Positions 44,445 through 53,406 of a stretch of DNA of 64,000 bases are shown piece after piece (within the stretch, counting starts at the first letter, position 1; every line of letters begins with the position of its first letter). The stretch covers positions 930,001 through 994,000 of the forward strand of contig NZ_JAHKRR010000001.1 of the NCBI RefSeq assembly GCF_018863395.1, in the 5' to 3' direction. Under the pieces are notes generated by a model. It did not search any database and was not told the origin of the DNA. It saw nothing but the letters and a program-made list of their open reading frames with translations. This DNA comes from Sinomicrobium weinanense. GTDB taxonomy: Bacteria > Bacteroidota > Bacteroidia > Flavobacteriales > Flavobacteriaceae. The translations under genes were made by a program, and so were the position numbers.

Positions 44445-47400
44445 TTAAAAGGTTAGATTCAGCCCTATGGTATAGGTCCGCGGTTGGGGATAGAAACCTA
44501 CGTCTACCCCGGAAGCCCATGGATCGCCGGTATTTCCGCTAAATCCTATTTCCGGGTCCATGCCTTTGTAACTGGTGAACGTAAAAAGGTTGTTTGCGGA
44601 CACATACAACCGCAGTTGGGAAAAAGGTAGTTTGTCGGTCAGTTTTGTAAGGTCACATCCCAGGTTTACGGTTTTTATCCGGAAAAAGGAAGCGTTCTGA
44701 ATATAGAGATCGGAAAAACGGGTATAGTTCCCGTTGGCATCCCCGCCCGAAGTGACTCTCGGAATGCGGTTGGATGTCCCCTCCCCGTGCCAGCGGTTGA
44801 GGATGTCGGTGGTGTAGTTGTTGTAAAACCTTTCGTAGGTGCGCACACCGAAAGCGTTCTGGTTTCCGGCCACACCGTAGGTATATACCGAAAGATCAAA
44901 GGCCCTGTAATTAAGGTTGAGATTAAAGCCATAGGTGAGGTCCGGGTTAGGGTCCCCGATCTTGGTTTTGTCTTCGGCATTGATCACCCCGTCCCCGTTC
45001 AGGTCCACAAACCTTACATCTCCGGGCCGTGCATTGGGTTGAGCTTCTTGTGCAGCCACTTCTGCCTCGTTCTGGAATATCCCGTCGGTCTTTAATCCGT
45101 AGAAATAACCTACGGGCATGCCTTCCTCCACACGATACATTTCATCCAGTCCCTGGAAAAGCACATCAGTGGAACCTTGTATCAGCCCCTCGTCGTTCTC
45201 GATACGGAGTACCTTGTTCCCGTTACGGGCCAGGTTCCCGGAGGCGGAGATGGTGAAATCCCCGAAATGCTGTGTATATCCGAGCTCCAGTTCAAACCCT
45301 TCGTTGCGGATGTTCCCGCCGTTTATAAAAGTACCGTCGGCACCTACAATATCCGGTGTCGGGATATAGACCAGCCAGTCCTTGGTATCTTTCCGGTAAT
45401 AGTCGAAAGTAAGGGTAAAGTATTTCAGGAGCCGGGCATCGAAGCCGATGTCTACCTGCTCTGAGGTTTCCCATTTGATATCCGGGTTGGCAATGGCATC
45501 GGCTACGGAACCGATGTATCGTTCCAGGGAATTTCCGATGCCGAAATAGTAATTCTTGTCTGTGGAACTGATCAGGGAGCGGTATACATTGTCCCCGATA
45601 CGGTCGTTTCCGTTCTGCCCCCATCCGCCACGGAGTTTCAGGGAGGCTATAAAAGACTCTTTAGGGAAAAATGCTTCGTCACTGATGTTCCAGCCCAGGG
45701 AGAAGGACGGGAAATAACCGTACCTGTTGTCTGAACCGATCCGGGAAGAACCATCTCTTCGCAATGTAGCCGTAAAGAGATAACGGTTGTTGTAGTCATA
45801 AAGCACCCGTCCGAAATAGGACTGAATGGCATAATCGGTATTTCGCCCGCCGGATACGATATTTTCCACATTGGTGGCATTGCTCAGGTAGGCATGGTCA
45901 AAATCGTTGAACGTAAGGTTAAAACCTGTAGAACTGCTCCATTCATAAGTGGTTTTCTGGGCGGAAGTTCCCACGAGTGCATCCAGATTGTGTTTGCCGA
46001 ACTCGCGGTGATAGCGCAATACGTTCTCCCAGTTCCAACGACGGCTCCTGCCACTGCCCTGGGTGACCTGCGATGAAGAATTATTGTTCCCGGACGACAG
46101 GTAGTATTCCGGCACAAAAGACCTCGTCTGTTCATTGCGTACATCCAGTCCGATATCGGTTCGGAAAGACAGGCCATCCAGCAGAGTGATCTCTGCGAAG
46201 ATATTCCCTACAATGCGGTCGATCTTGGTTTCGTTGAAATTGTTATAATACAGATTCCCGAGAGGATTGGACTCATCGGCCCAGGGCGACATTCCGAATT
46301 CTCCGGCTTCGTCATACGGGGAAAAGATCGGGCTTGCATTGAGAAAACTGCGAATGGAATTGTTATAGATATCCTCATCGCTTACCCCGTTCTTTTCGGT
46401 ATTCGTATAGGTGAAGTTCTCCCCTACTTTCAGCCTGTCCCTGACGATCTGGTGCTCGCTGTTGGCAGAAAAACTGATCCTTTCGAAATTGGACTGGTTG
46501 AACTGGCTGCCTATGATCCCCTCGTGCCCGAGATAGGAAAGTGAGGTAGCATAGCTCGAATATTCGCTCCCTCCGCTCACCGACAATGAATGGTTTTGCC
46601 GGATGGCACCGGAATTTACGGCTTCGTCCTGCCAGTCGGTACCTTTTCCGAAGGCCCTGATATCTTCGGGGGAATAGAATGGTGCATCGCCCGAATTTAC
46701 GGTGGCCTCATTCATGATCACAGCGTATCCCTGCGCGTCCAGCAAGTCGAGTTTTTTATAGATATCCTGGAAGGAAATATAGCTGTTGAGTGCTATTACG
46801 GGTTTTCCTTCTTTCCCTTTTTTGGTGGTGACCAGCACCACCCCGTTTGCGGCCCTTGCCCCGTAAATAGCTGCGGCAGAAGCGTCCTTGAGCACATCGA
46901 TCCGCTCTATGAATGAAGGGTCCAGATATCCGATGCCATCGGTTACCGGAACACCGTCCACCACGTAAAGCGGAGAAGAATCCCCTATGGTCCCGGCCCC
47001 CCGGACGAGGACTTTCATCTCTGAGTCGGGCTGGCCGGAAGTGGATGTGATGTTAACCCCGGCCGATTGTCCCTGAAGGGCCTGGGTAACATCCGAACTT
47101 ACGGTATTTACAATGTCCTCGCTCTTTACCATTGAGGTAGAGGCCGTGGAGACTTTCTTTTGTTGGGTACCGTAGCCTATAACCACAACCTCGCTCAACT
47201 GGTCAGTTTCTGGTTCCAGGGAAATATCTATCTTTTCCCGGTTGTCCACGGGGACGGTTTGGGCCGTATAGCCGATATAACTGAACTTGAGCTCTGCCCT
47301 ATCCGGTACTGATATTTCATAGTTCCCGTCAAAATCCGTAGTAGTGCCCAGGGTAGTCCCGACCACTACGATGCTCACCCCCGGAAGGGGAAAACCGTCA

Positions 47401-47531
47401 TCTGCGGCAGTTACCTGACCGCGGACCGTGCGGTCCTGTGCCTGTGTGGGAACAATTACAAAACTGCTGCATAGAAGTAGCAGACAAAATTGAATTATCC
47501 CCGAAGGCTTAAAGCAATAATTCTTTGTCAT
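44445..47531 (-). CDS. SusC/RagA-family TonB-dependent transporter
   Basis: 1028 residues. Signal peptide ending PTQAQ, carboxypeptidase-like D2 domain (GQVTAADDGFPLPGVSIVVVGTTLGTTTDFDGNYEI), the SusC marker ELKFSYIGYTAQTV, TonB box-like LSEVVVIGYGTQ, plug domain with QALQGQSAGVNITS and DASAAAIYGARAANGVV, then the 22-strand barrel ending in Phe. It imports oligosaccharides across the outer membrane in complex with the SusD protein downstream. First gene of the operon; its promoter is in the gap to the divergent regulator. Confidence 0.96.
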   Translation of the reverse strand: MTKNYCFKPSGIIQFCLLLLCSSFVIVPTQAQDRTVRGQVTAADDGFPLPGVSIVVVGTTLGTTTDFDGNYEISVPDRAELKFSYIGYTAQTVPVDNREKIDISLEPETDQLSEVVVIGYGTQQKKVSTASTSMVKSEDIVNTVSSDVTQALQGQSAGVNITSTSGQPDSEMKVLVRGAGTIGDSSPLYVVDGVPVTDGIGYLDPSFIERIDVLKDASAAAIYGARAANGVVLVTTKKGKEGKPVIALNSYISFQDIYKKLDLLDAQGYAVIMNEATVNSGDAPFYSPEDIRAFGKGTDWQDEAVNSGAIRQNHSLSVSGGSEYSSYATSLSYLGHEGIIGSQFNQSNFERISFSANSEHQIVRDRLKVGENFTYTNTEKNGVSDEDIYNNSIRSFLNASPIFSPYDEAGEFGMSPWADESNPLGNLYYNNFNETKIDRIVGNIFAEITLLDGLSFRTDIGLDVRNEQTRSFVPEYYLSSGNNNSSSQVTQGSGRSRRWNWENVLRYHREFGKHNLDALVGTSAQKTTYEWSSSTGFNLTFNDFDHAYLSNATNVENIVSGGRNTDYAIQSYFGRVLYDYNNRYLFTATLRRDGSSRIGSDNRYGYFPSFSLGWNISDEAFFPKESFIASLKLRGGWGQNGNDRIGDNVYRSLISSTDKNYYFGIGNSLERYIGSVADAIANPDIKWETSEQVDIGFDARLLKYFTLTFDYYRKDTKDWLVYIPTPDIVGADGTFINGGNIRNEGFELELGYTQHFGDFTISASGNLARNGNKVLRIENDEGLIQGSTDVLFQGLDEMYRVEEGMPVGYFYGLKTDGIFQNEAEVAAQEAQPNARPGDVRFVDLNGDGVINAEDKTKIGDPNPDLTYGFNLNLNYRAFDLSVYTYGVAGNQNAFGVRTYERFYNNYTTDILNRWHGEGTSNRIPRVTSGGDANGNYTRFSDLYIQNASFFRIKTVNLGCDLTKLTDKLPFSQLRLYVSANNLFTFTSYKGMDPEIGFSGNTGDPWASGVDVGFYPQPRTYTIGLNLTF

Positions 47532-47594
47532 AATGATTGATTTAGTGTTTCAATTAATAGTCTTATGTACTATTTCTTATAGTTTGTTTGACTA

Positions 47595-47625
47595 CAAGTG
47601 TAATCAATAATTTTAAAAACCACAA
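47595..47625 (-). promoter_or_regulatory. candidate susC promoter
   Basis: Minus strand: TTG, 20-bp spacer, TACACTTG, one mismatch from TAnnTTTG. It lies about 65 nt before the susC ATG. The gap 47532-47779 is AT-rich and is also where a regulator operator is expected; no unambiguous palindrome could be singled out. Confidence 0.38.
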
Positions 47626-47779
47626 TAATTTTTGAGATCATTTTTGTAATTAGTAAAAAAATGAGATATTTATAACCCTATTGACAATAGTCCTTCTCCC
47701 CTTTTTCGTTTACCGGAAAAACAGGAACTTTGCAAACGGTATTCATCGGGAATAGAACTTAACTTAAACACAGTAACAG

Positions 47780-48499
47780 ATGAACAAAAAGGCCATTGAT
47801 TCCGTATCGATCAAAGAGATGGACAGTGATGTTGTAGATGCCGTAACCATAGATTGCACCATATTCGGGTTTCATGAGGGAACACTTGAAGTATTGCTGG
47901 TTCAACATGCAGAAGGGATAAGCAAAGGCAAATGGGGGCTGCCTGGTGGCTGGATAAAAAAGAATGAAAGTATTGACAACGCGGCATACAGGCTCTTACG
48001 CGACCTCACTGGTATAGATAACATCTACCTGGAACAGCTAAGGGCTTTCGGCAGCCCGGAGCGGTTTCCGCTGAGCCGGGTCATAACCATAGGGTATTAC
48101 GCCCTGATCAAAAAGGAGGATTATCGTCTAACCCCCGGTTTCACGGCTTCTGCAGTAAAATGGTATAAAGTGAAGGAAGTGCCGGAACTCATCTATGACC
48201 ATGCCGAGATCCTGGAGACCAGCATCAAGCGATTGAAAAGACGGGTGAGGCAGGCTCCTGTGGGCTTTAACCTCTTACCGGAAAAATTTACCCTGTTGCA
48301 ACTGATGCACCTGTATGAAGAGATCCTCGAGGTGGAAATGGACAAACCCAATTTCCGCCGTAAATTCCTCCGGATGAAACTTCTCGTCCCCCTCAATGAA
48401 AAACAGACCGACGTATCGCACCGGGCCGCACAACTCTATAAATTTGACCCGAAAATCTATAAAAGCCTTACCGAAAGAGGGTTTAACTTTGAGTTTTGA
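47780..48499 (+). CDS. NUDIX-domain transcriptional regulator, NrtR/AraR-like
   Basis: 239 residues. Residues 20-150 are a NUDIX fold: the segment GGWIKKNESIDNAAYRLLRDLTGID occupies the NUDIX box, but REUxEEUG is degraded to RLLRDLTG, so hydrolysis is unlikely and ligand sensing likely. Residues about 160-239 are a winged helix (FTLLQLMHLYEEILEVEMDKPNFRRKFLRM). NrtR-family proteins of this type control sugar genes in Bacteroidota, AraR of Bacteroides for arabinose being the known case. It is divergent from susC, and so probably regulates the operon in response to a sugar or sugar phosphate. The effector here is unknown. Confidence 0.85.
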   Translation: MNKKAIDSVSIKEMDSDVVDAVTIDCTIFGFHEGTLEVLLVQHAEGISKGKWGLPGGWIKKNESIDNAAYRLLRDLTGIDNIYLEQLRAFGSPERFPLSRVITIGYYALIKKEDYRLTPGFTASAVKWYKVKEVPELIYDHAEILETSIKRLKRRVRQAPVGFNLLPEKFTLLQLMHLYEEILEVEMDKPNFRRKFLRMKLLVPLNEKQTDVSHRAAQLYKFDPKIYKSLTERGFNFEF

Positions 48500-48501
48500 T
48501 A

Positions 48502-48570
48502 CGGGTATACGAGTATCCGGGTGTTCGGGCATATTGGTGTTGTTTTAAAAATACTCATGTATCCGGATAC
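48502..48570. repeat. 8-bp period array with facing arm
   Basis: CGGGTATA, CGAGTATC, CGGGTGTT, CGGGCATA run from 48502 to 48533. A facing arm ACTCATGTATCCGGATACC follows at about 48552-48570. It fills the start of the 243-bp gap before gcvT. Confidence 0.5.
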
Positions 48571-48742
48571 CCTGCAACCGACAATTTCCACACTTTCCTT
48601 TTACTACTCCTTATTTTTTGAATACTTTAGCAGCGCTTAAAAAAACAGTTGTCCGTTCCCGGTTTTTCCGTTACGGTTTTTTACTGTACCGAGTTGCTTG
48701 AATCTTAAAATTTTATACAGACACTAACACAATTATACCAGT

Positions 48743-49822
48743 ATGAAAAACACAGCACTTACCGATGTTCATATCGCCCTGGGCGCAAAAATGGTTCCTT
48801 TCGCAGGGTATAACATGCCTGTACAATATGAAGGGGTTAATGCCGAACACGAAACCGTGAGGAACGGTGTGGGCGTTTTTGACGTAAGCCATATGGGAGA
48901 ATTTCTCATCAGCGGTGAGAAGGCCCTGGACCTCATACAAAAGGTCTCTTCCAACGATGCTTCCAAACTTACCATAGGCAAGGCACAATATAGCTGTATG
49001 CCCAACAACGAAGGCGGTATTGTAGACGACCTTATTATATATCGCACAAAAGACGATGAATACCTATTGGTGGTCAACGCTTCCAATATAGAAAAGGACT
49101 GGAAATGGATTGAATCTCATAACACTTTCGGTGCCGAAATGAAAAACATCTCTGACGATTATTCCCTCCTGGCCATCCAGGGTCCCAAAGCCGTGGAAGC
49201 CATGCAATCGTTAACTTCAGTAAACTTATCGGAGATCCCTTTTTACCATTTTGAAGTAGCCGATTTTGCCGGAGTACCCGATGTTATCATTTCTGCCACC
49301 GGCTATACTGGCAGCGGCGGATTTGAGATCTATTGTAAAAATAACGTAGCAAAACAGGTCTGGGACAAGGTATTCGAAGCCGGGGCCGATCACGGAATAA
49401 AACCCATAGGCCTGGCAGCACGCGATACATTAAGGCTCGAAATGGGCTACTGCCTGTACGGTAACGATATAGACGACACCACATCGCCCATAGAGGCCAA
49501 ATTGGGATGGATCACCAAATTCACCAAGGACTTCGTCCATGCAGAAGAGCTCAAAAAGCAAAAAGAAAACGGGGTGGAAAGAAAACTGACCGCCTTTGAA
49601 TTGACGGAAAAAGGCATCCCGAGACAAGGCTATGAGATTGTGGACAGTGAAGGTCATAAAATAGGCCATGTAACCAGTGGCACCATGTCCCCCTCCCTCG
49701 GAAAAGGCATTGGCCTGGGCTATGTACCCACTGAACTTGCCGGGGTGGGAAACACCGTTTATATACAAATAAGAAAAAAGGCTGTTCCCGCTACCGTGGT
49801 CAAACTGCCTTTCTATAAATAG
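48743..49822 (+). CDS. gcvT: glycine cleavage system T protein (aminomethyltransferase)
   Basis: Transfers the methylene group from aminomethylated H protein to tetrahydrofolate and releases ammonia. 359 residues, full length. Motifs: [63 protein letters not shown]-type block ([18 protein letters not shown]) and [20 protein letters not shown]. gcvH and gcvP are not adjacent, as is common in flavobacteria. No glycine riboswitch is recognisable upstream. Confidence 0.95.
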   Translation: MKNTALTDVHIALGAKMVPFAGYNMPVQYEGVNAEHETVRNGVGVFDVSHMGEFLISGEKALDLIQKVSSNDASKLTIGKAQYSCMPNNEGGIVDDLIIYRTKDDEYLLVVNASNIEKDWKWIESHNTFGAEMKNISDDYSLLAIQGPKAVEAMQSLTSVNLSEIPFYHFEVADFAGVPDVIISATGYTGSGGFEIYCKNNVAKQVWDKVFEAGADHGIKPIGLAARDTLRLEMGYCLYGNDIDDTTSPIEAKLGWITKFTKDFVHAEELKKQKENGVERKLTAFELTEKGIPRQGYEIVDSEGHKIGHVTSGTMSPSLGKGIGLGYVPTELAGVGNTVYIQIRKKAVPATVVKLPFYK

Positions 49823-49856
49823 TAGTGTAGATGACCGGTGATAGTTATTACCATCT

Positions 49857-49935
49857 GTCACCCGTCATCGGTCACCCGTCATCGGTCACCCGTCATCGGT
49901 CACCCGTCATCGGTCACCCGTCATCGGTCACCCAT
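49857..49935. repeat. tandem array of alternating heptamers CACCCGT / CATCGGT
   Basis: Ten adjacent 7-mers at 49859-49928 alternate CACCCGT and CATCGGT, a perfect 14-bp repeat in five copies, ending in a partial CACCCAT. A facing element GATGACCGGTGAT lies at 49830. The complement reads ACCGATG/ACGGGTG, the same ACCGNNN family as at 9.4 and 14.0 kb. It ends 14 bp before the glsA ATG, so it would be in the message leader. Confidence 0.85.
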
Positions 49936-49949
49936 CCAAAAAACAATCC

Positions 49950-50861
49950 ATGGAATATCAGCATATCCTGGAAGAAATTCACACCACGCTTCAAAACAGC
50001 CCGCAAAAAGGGACCGTGGCTTCCTATATCCCGGAACTCGGGAAGGTCAATGCTGACCACCTGGGCATCTATCTCTTTACTCTGGATGGGAAAGAATACG
50101 GCACAGGCCATTTTGATATTCCTTTTTCCGTACAAAGTATCTCCAAGGTACTTTCGCTGGCCAAAGCCCTGGACTTTGTGGGAACAGACCTTTGGAAGCG
50201 CGTAGATGTGGAGCCTTCGGGAAACCCGTTCAATTTCCTGACCCTGCTGGAGCTGGAAAAGGGGATTCCCAGAAACCCGTTTATCAATGCGGGGGCGTTG
50301 GTGATCAGTGATATTCTCCTGTCCCATTTAAAAAATCCGAAGGAAGATTTCCTAAATTATGTCAGGGAACTTGCAGAAGACAGCTCTATTTCTTATAATG
50401 AGGATGTGGCCGCTTCAGAGAAAGCTACGGGCTATCGCAACACCGCAGCAGCTAATCTGTTGAAATCCTTCGGGAATATGGAGCACAATGTAGAAGACGT
50501 CCTGGATTTTTATTTTTATCAGTGTTCCCTGTCCATGAATTGCAGGCAACTGGCCAGAACGTTCTATGTGTTTGCCAATTCGGGAAAGAATGTAAGTGGC
50601 AAGACCTTTCTGCCACCGGGACTGGTTAAAAGAATCAATGCCATTATGCTCACCTGTGGCTTTTACGATGAAGCCGGGGAATTTGCCTTCGAGGTAGGGC
50701 TTCCCGGAAAAAGTGGCGTAGGTGGTGGTATCGTGGCAGTACTGCCCGGAAATTACTGTATCTCCACCTGGGCACCTGGCCTTAACGAAAAAGGAAATTC
50801 GTTGCTGGGCATGCAGGCCCTGGAAATGTTTACCACAAAAACGAAACTTTCTATATTTTAA
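49950..50861 (+). CDS. glsA: glutaminase A
   Basis: Hydrolyses glutamine to glutamate and ammonia. 303 residues of the serine-dependent beta-lactamase-like family. The catalytic Ser63-x-x-Lys66 lies in DIPFSVQSISKVLSL; PFINAGALVISD and GKSGVGGGIVAVLPG are family motifs. The ATG at 49950 (MEYQHILEEI) fits. The leader region is a tandem repeat array, which could affect expression if copy number changes. Confidence 0.94.
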   Translation: MEYQHILEEIHTTLQNSPQKGTVASYIPELGKVNADHLGIYLFTLDGKEYGTGHFDIPFSVQSISKVLSLAKALDFVGTDLWKRVDVEPSGNPFNFLTLLELEKGIPRNPFINAGALVISDILLSHLKNPKEDFLNYVRELAEDSSISYNEDVAASEKATGYRNTAAANLLKSFGNMEHNVEDVLDFYFYQCSLSMNCRQLARTFYVFANSGKNVSGKTFLPPGLVKRINAIMLTCGFYDEAGEFAFEVGLPGKSGVGGGIVAVLPGNYCISTWAPGLNEKGNSLLGMQALEMFTTKTKLSIF

Positions 50862-50927
50862 ATTGATGGGTTTTGGAGTTTCTTGGTCCTGGAGTTCGGT
50901 AGTACAGACAACTAAAAAACAGCAACA

Positions 50928-51740
50928 TTGAAAAGAGTATTGATTTTAGGAGCAAGTGGATTTTTAGGAGGAGCCCTCTACCGGGAGCTCTGCCCCTATT
51001 ACGATACTTATGGCACCTATTTTACCAATACTTCTTACACAGACAACCAGCATTTTTTATATTTTAACCTGGAGACCGACCCGGTTGAATCCCTTATCGA
51101 ATCCGTAAAGCCCACCTGTATCATATCGGCCCTACGCGGTAATTTCGAAGCACAGGTTAACCTGCACAAGGAGATAACCACGATCATAGCCAGGCGCAAC
51201 ATTCGGATCCTCTTTCTCTCCTCGGCCAATGTCTTTGATGCCTTCAGTAACTTTCCGTCATACGAATACGACAAGACCTTATCTGAAAGCGTATACGGCC
51301 GGTTTAAAATAAAAATAGAGAACATGCTCCTCCGCCTGCCCGTATGGCAATACGTCATTGCCAGGCTGCCTATGGTCTTCGGGCCAAAATCGCCCAGGCT
51401 TAATGAATTGAAAGATTTCCTCGAAAACCATCAGGCCTATGAAGTTTTTCCCGACCTGGTCATGAACGTTACCTGTGCCGACAAGTTTTCACAGCAGGTG
51501 CATTACCTGATCAACAGGCATATGTCCGGAATATATCATCTGGGGAGCAGGGATCTTGTTCACCACGACGAATTTATCCGGGATATCAGTGAAGAACTCG
51601 GGCATAAAAAACCGCTTTTCAAGAATGTATATACCCGGAACACCGACAGGTTCCTCGCCGTACTGCCCAAAGACAACAAGCTCCCCGAGCAATTACAGAT
51701 CGAGGTCACGGATGTTATAAAAAGTACAATACTCCGGTAG
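50928..51740 (+). CDS. NAD-dependent epimerase / dTDP-4-dehydrorhamnose reductase-like protein
   Basis: 270 residues of the extended short-chain dehydrogenase family: Rossmann motif RVLILGASGFLGGALYREL, LFLSSANVFDA for the Ser of the catalytic set, and a Tyr-x3-Lys-like region displaced to YGRFKIKIENML. It most resembles RmlD-like sugar-nucleotide reductases. It starts at a TTG codon (MKRVLIL); no ATG fits the Rossmann start. It follows glsA by 66 bp containing TTGGAGTTTC-type repeats. Substrate unknown. Confidence 0.8.
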   Translation: MKRVLILGASGFLGGALYRELCPYYDTYGTYFTNTSYTDNQHFLYFNLETDPVESLIESVKPTCIISALRGNFEAQVNLHKEITTIIARRNIRILFLSSANVFDAFSNFPSYEYDKTLSESVYGRFKIKIENMLLRLPVWQYVIARLPMVFGPKSPRLNELKDFLENHQAYEVFPDLVMNVTCADKFSQQVHYLINRHMSGIYHLGSRDLVHHDEFIRDISEELGHKKPLFKNVYTRNTDRFLAVLPKDNKLPEQLQIEVTDVIKSTILR

Positions 51741-51820
51741 TTCCCGGACCTATGAGAGCTTCTGCCCCGAGAGAGGCTTTGACAGGGAGCAAAGAATAAA
51801 CTAAAGCGGGAGGCAGGAAG

Positions 51821-51851
51821 TTGGACAATACGATCGAACTTTATATTTTTG
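51821..51851 (+). promoter_or_regulatory. promoter of the yebC-family gene
   Basis: TTG, 20-bp spacer, TATTTTTG (51844-51851), a perfect -7 match. Transcription would start about 38 nt before the ATG. Confidence 0.55.
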
Positions 51852-51895
51852 TACGGATACAACAAACAATACATAATTTATAACGCATAATATTT

Positions 51896-52606
51896 ATGGG
51901 AAGAGCTTTTGAATTCAGAAAAGCACGGAAACTGAAAAGGTGGGGGGCCATGGCCAAAACCTTTACCCGTATCGGTAAGGATATTGTCATCGCAATAAAG
52001 GAAGGCGGGCCCAACCCCGAAACCAACGCACGTCTCCGGGCCGTGATACAGAATGCCAAGGCAGCCAATATGCCCAAGGACAATATAGAACGTGCCATTA
52101 AAAGAGCTTCCGACAAGAATACTGAAAACTATAAAGAAGTGCTTTTTGAAGGCTATGGCCCCCACGGGATCGCAGTCCTCGTAGAAGCCGCTACCGACAA
52201 TAACAACCGTACCGTGGCCAATATACGCAGCTACTTTAACAAGTGTAACGGAAACCTGGGCACCAGCGGTTCGGTGGAGTTCATGTTCGACCATACCTGT
52301 AATTTCCGTATCAATGCGGAAGGGATAGACATAGAGGAACTGGAACTGGAAATGATCGATTTCGGTGTCGAGGAAGTGTTTCTGGACGATGATGGCATCC
52401 TGATCTATGCTCCTTTCGAGAGTTTCGGCGCCATACAAAAAGAACTGGAAAGCCGTGATATAGAGATCCTGTCTTCGGGCTTTGAAAGAATACCCCAGGT
52501 GACCAAAAAACTCGATCCCGAACAGGTGGCCGATATCGAAAAGCTACTGGAAAAAATAGAGGACGACGACGACGTGCAGAATGTCTACCATACTATGGAA
52601 GAATAG
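51896..52606 (+). CDS. YebC/PmpR-family protein
   Basis: 236 residues, full length. The N-terminus MGRAFEFRKARKLKRWGAMAKTFTRIGKDI is the flavobacterial version of the family start (E. coli has MAGHSKWANIKHRK). Conserved blocks are NARLRAVIQNAKAANMPKDNIERAIKRA, YGPHGIAVLVEAATDNNNRTVANIRSYFNKCNGNLG and the acidic end IEDDDDVQNVYHTMEE. Family members are DNA-binding regulators, and some promote translation of poly-proline stretches (TACO1-like). Its role here is not decided by sequence. Confidence 0.92.
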   Translation: MGRAFEFRKARKLKRWGAMAKTFTRIGKDIVIAIKEGGPNPETNARLRAVIQNAKAANMPKDNIERAIKRASDKNTENYKEVLFEGYGPHGIAVLVEAATDNNNRTVANIRSYFNKCNGNLGTSGSVEFMFDHTCNFRINAEGIDIEELELEMIDFGVEEVFLDDDGILIYAPFESFGAIQKELESRDIEILSSGFERIPQVTKKLDPEQVADIEKLLEKIEDDDDVQNVYHTMEE

Positions 52607-52674
52607 CGTGCAGGTTCAATTGATCTTTAAAAGAGGTCTCGACTGCGCTCGACCTGACAGATACTGTATGTGTA

Positions 52675-52717
52675 ATACCAAATGCTTTACAAAAATGCGC
52701 CATTGGTAATGTTTTTC
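52675..52717. terminator. weak hairpin between convergent yebC-like and GNAT genes
   Basis: TACCAAATG and CATTGGTA form an imperfect stem followed by a short T-run. CTCGACTGCGCTCGACCTGACA just upstream at 52638 is a short repeat remnant. Confidence 0.35.
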
Positions 52718-52747
52718 GGAGCCTGCGGTCTTCTGTTTTCTTAGTTT

Positions 52748-53263
52748 TTATATCTCAGAACCCCCTTCAAAGCTCCAGTCCATCACAAAATCGTCCATGA
52801 CATAGCCGTTGCCGATAGAGATGACCTCTTCGGCGGTCTTTTTAAATCCTATTCTTTCATAAAAACCAATGGCCGGGTTGTATTTGTTTACGTTGAGGGA
52901 AAGAATAACATCGCCCTTCTCCCTCGCCACTTCCGCACTTTTCCGGATCAGTTTCTTTCCTACTCCCCTGCCCTGTGTTTCGGGCAGGATATATATTTTG
53001 TGAATTTTGGTCTTTGCCGAATTGTTATAGCCCGTTTCACAAGATACAAAACCCAGGCAACGACCTTCTTCCTGCGCCAGAAAAAACAGGTGCCCTTTTT
53101 GTTCCATCTGTTCGGCAAGCGATGCTGTGCTGTACATCATGTTAAGCATATAAGCAATTTGTTCCTCTGTCAAAATATCCTTAAATGTATCCGGCCATGT
53201 TTGCCGGGCTACCTGCTGAATCGCCGGGATGTCCCCGGTAGTGGCTTTGTGAATTTCTATCAT
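52748..53263 (-). CDS. GNAT-family N-acetyltransferase
   Basis: 171 residues with the full GNAT fold; the acetyl-CoA loop is ILPETQGRGVGKKLIRKSAEVAREKG, followed by ILSLNVNKYNPAIGFYERIGFKKTAEE. It looks like general small-molecule or protein acetyltransferases, with unknown acceptor. Its upstream gap contains a REP-like fragment. Convergent with yebC. Confidence 0.85.
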   Translation of the reverse strand: MIEIHKATTGDIPAIQQVARQTWPDTFKDILTEEQIAYMLNMMYSTASLAEQMEQKGHLFFLAQEEGRCLGFVSCETGYNNSAKTKIHKIYILPETQGRGVGKKLIRKSAEVAREKGDVILSLNVNKYNPAIGFYERIGFKKTAEEVISIGNGYVMDDFVMDWSFEGGSEI

Positions 53264-53328
53264 TGATTTTATTATTGTGTATTCTGGACGGAAATACCCT
53301 TCCTTTCTGGTGTAAAAAATACAAAAAC

Positions 53329-53400
53329 TCTCCCCTTAGGGGAGATACCGCGGTTGCTGAGCGTAGCCGAAGTAAAGGCAGAGGGGACCTCTACTCCATT
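53329..53400. repeat. CTCCCC palindrome and CTGAGCGTAGCCGAAG repeat
   Basis: TCTCCCC-TT-AGGGGAGA at 53329-53345, CTGAGCGTAGCCGAAG at 53357-53372, and AGAGGGGACCTCT after it form a compound repeat. Variants of CTGAGC-x2-AGCCGA also occur at 56466 and 59931. Confidence 0.6.
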
Positions 53401-53406
53401 ATCAAA

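Noticed and set aside
48500-48742. Glycine riboswitch before gcvT
   Set aside because: None of the conserved glycine aptamer segments is present in the gap.
49857-49935. CRISPR array
   Set aside because: The repeats are directly adjacent 14-mers with no spacers, and there are no cas genes.
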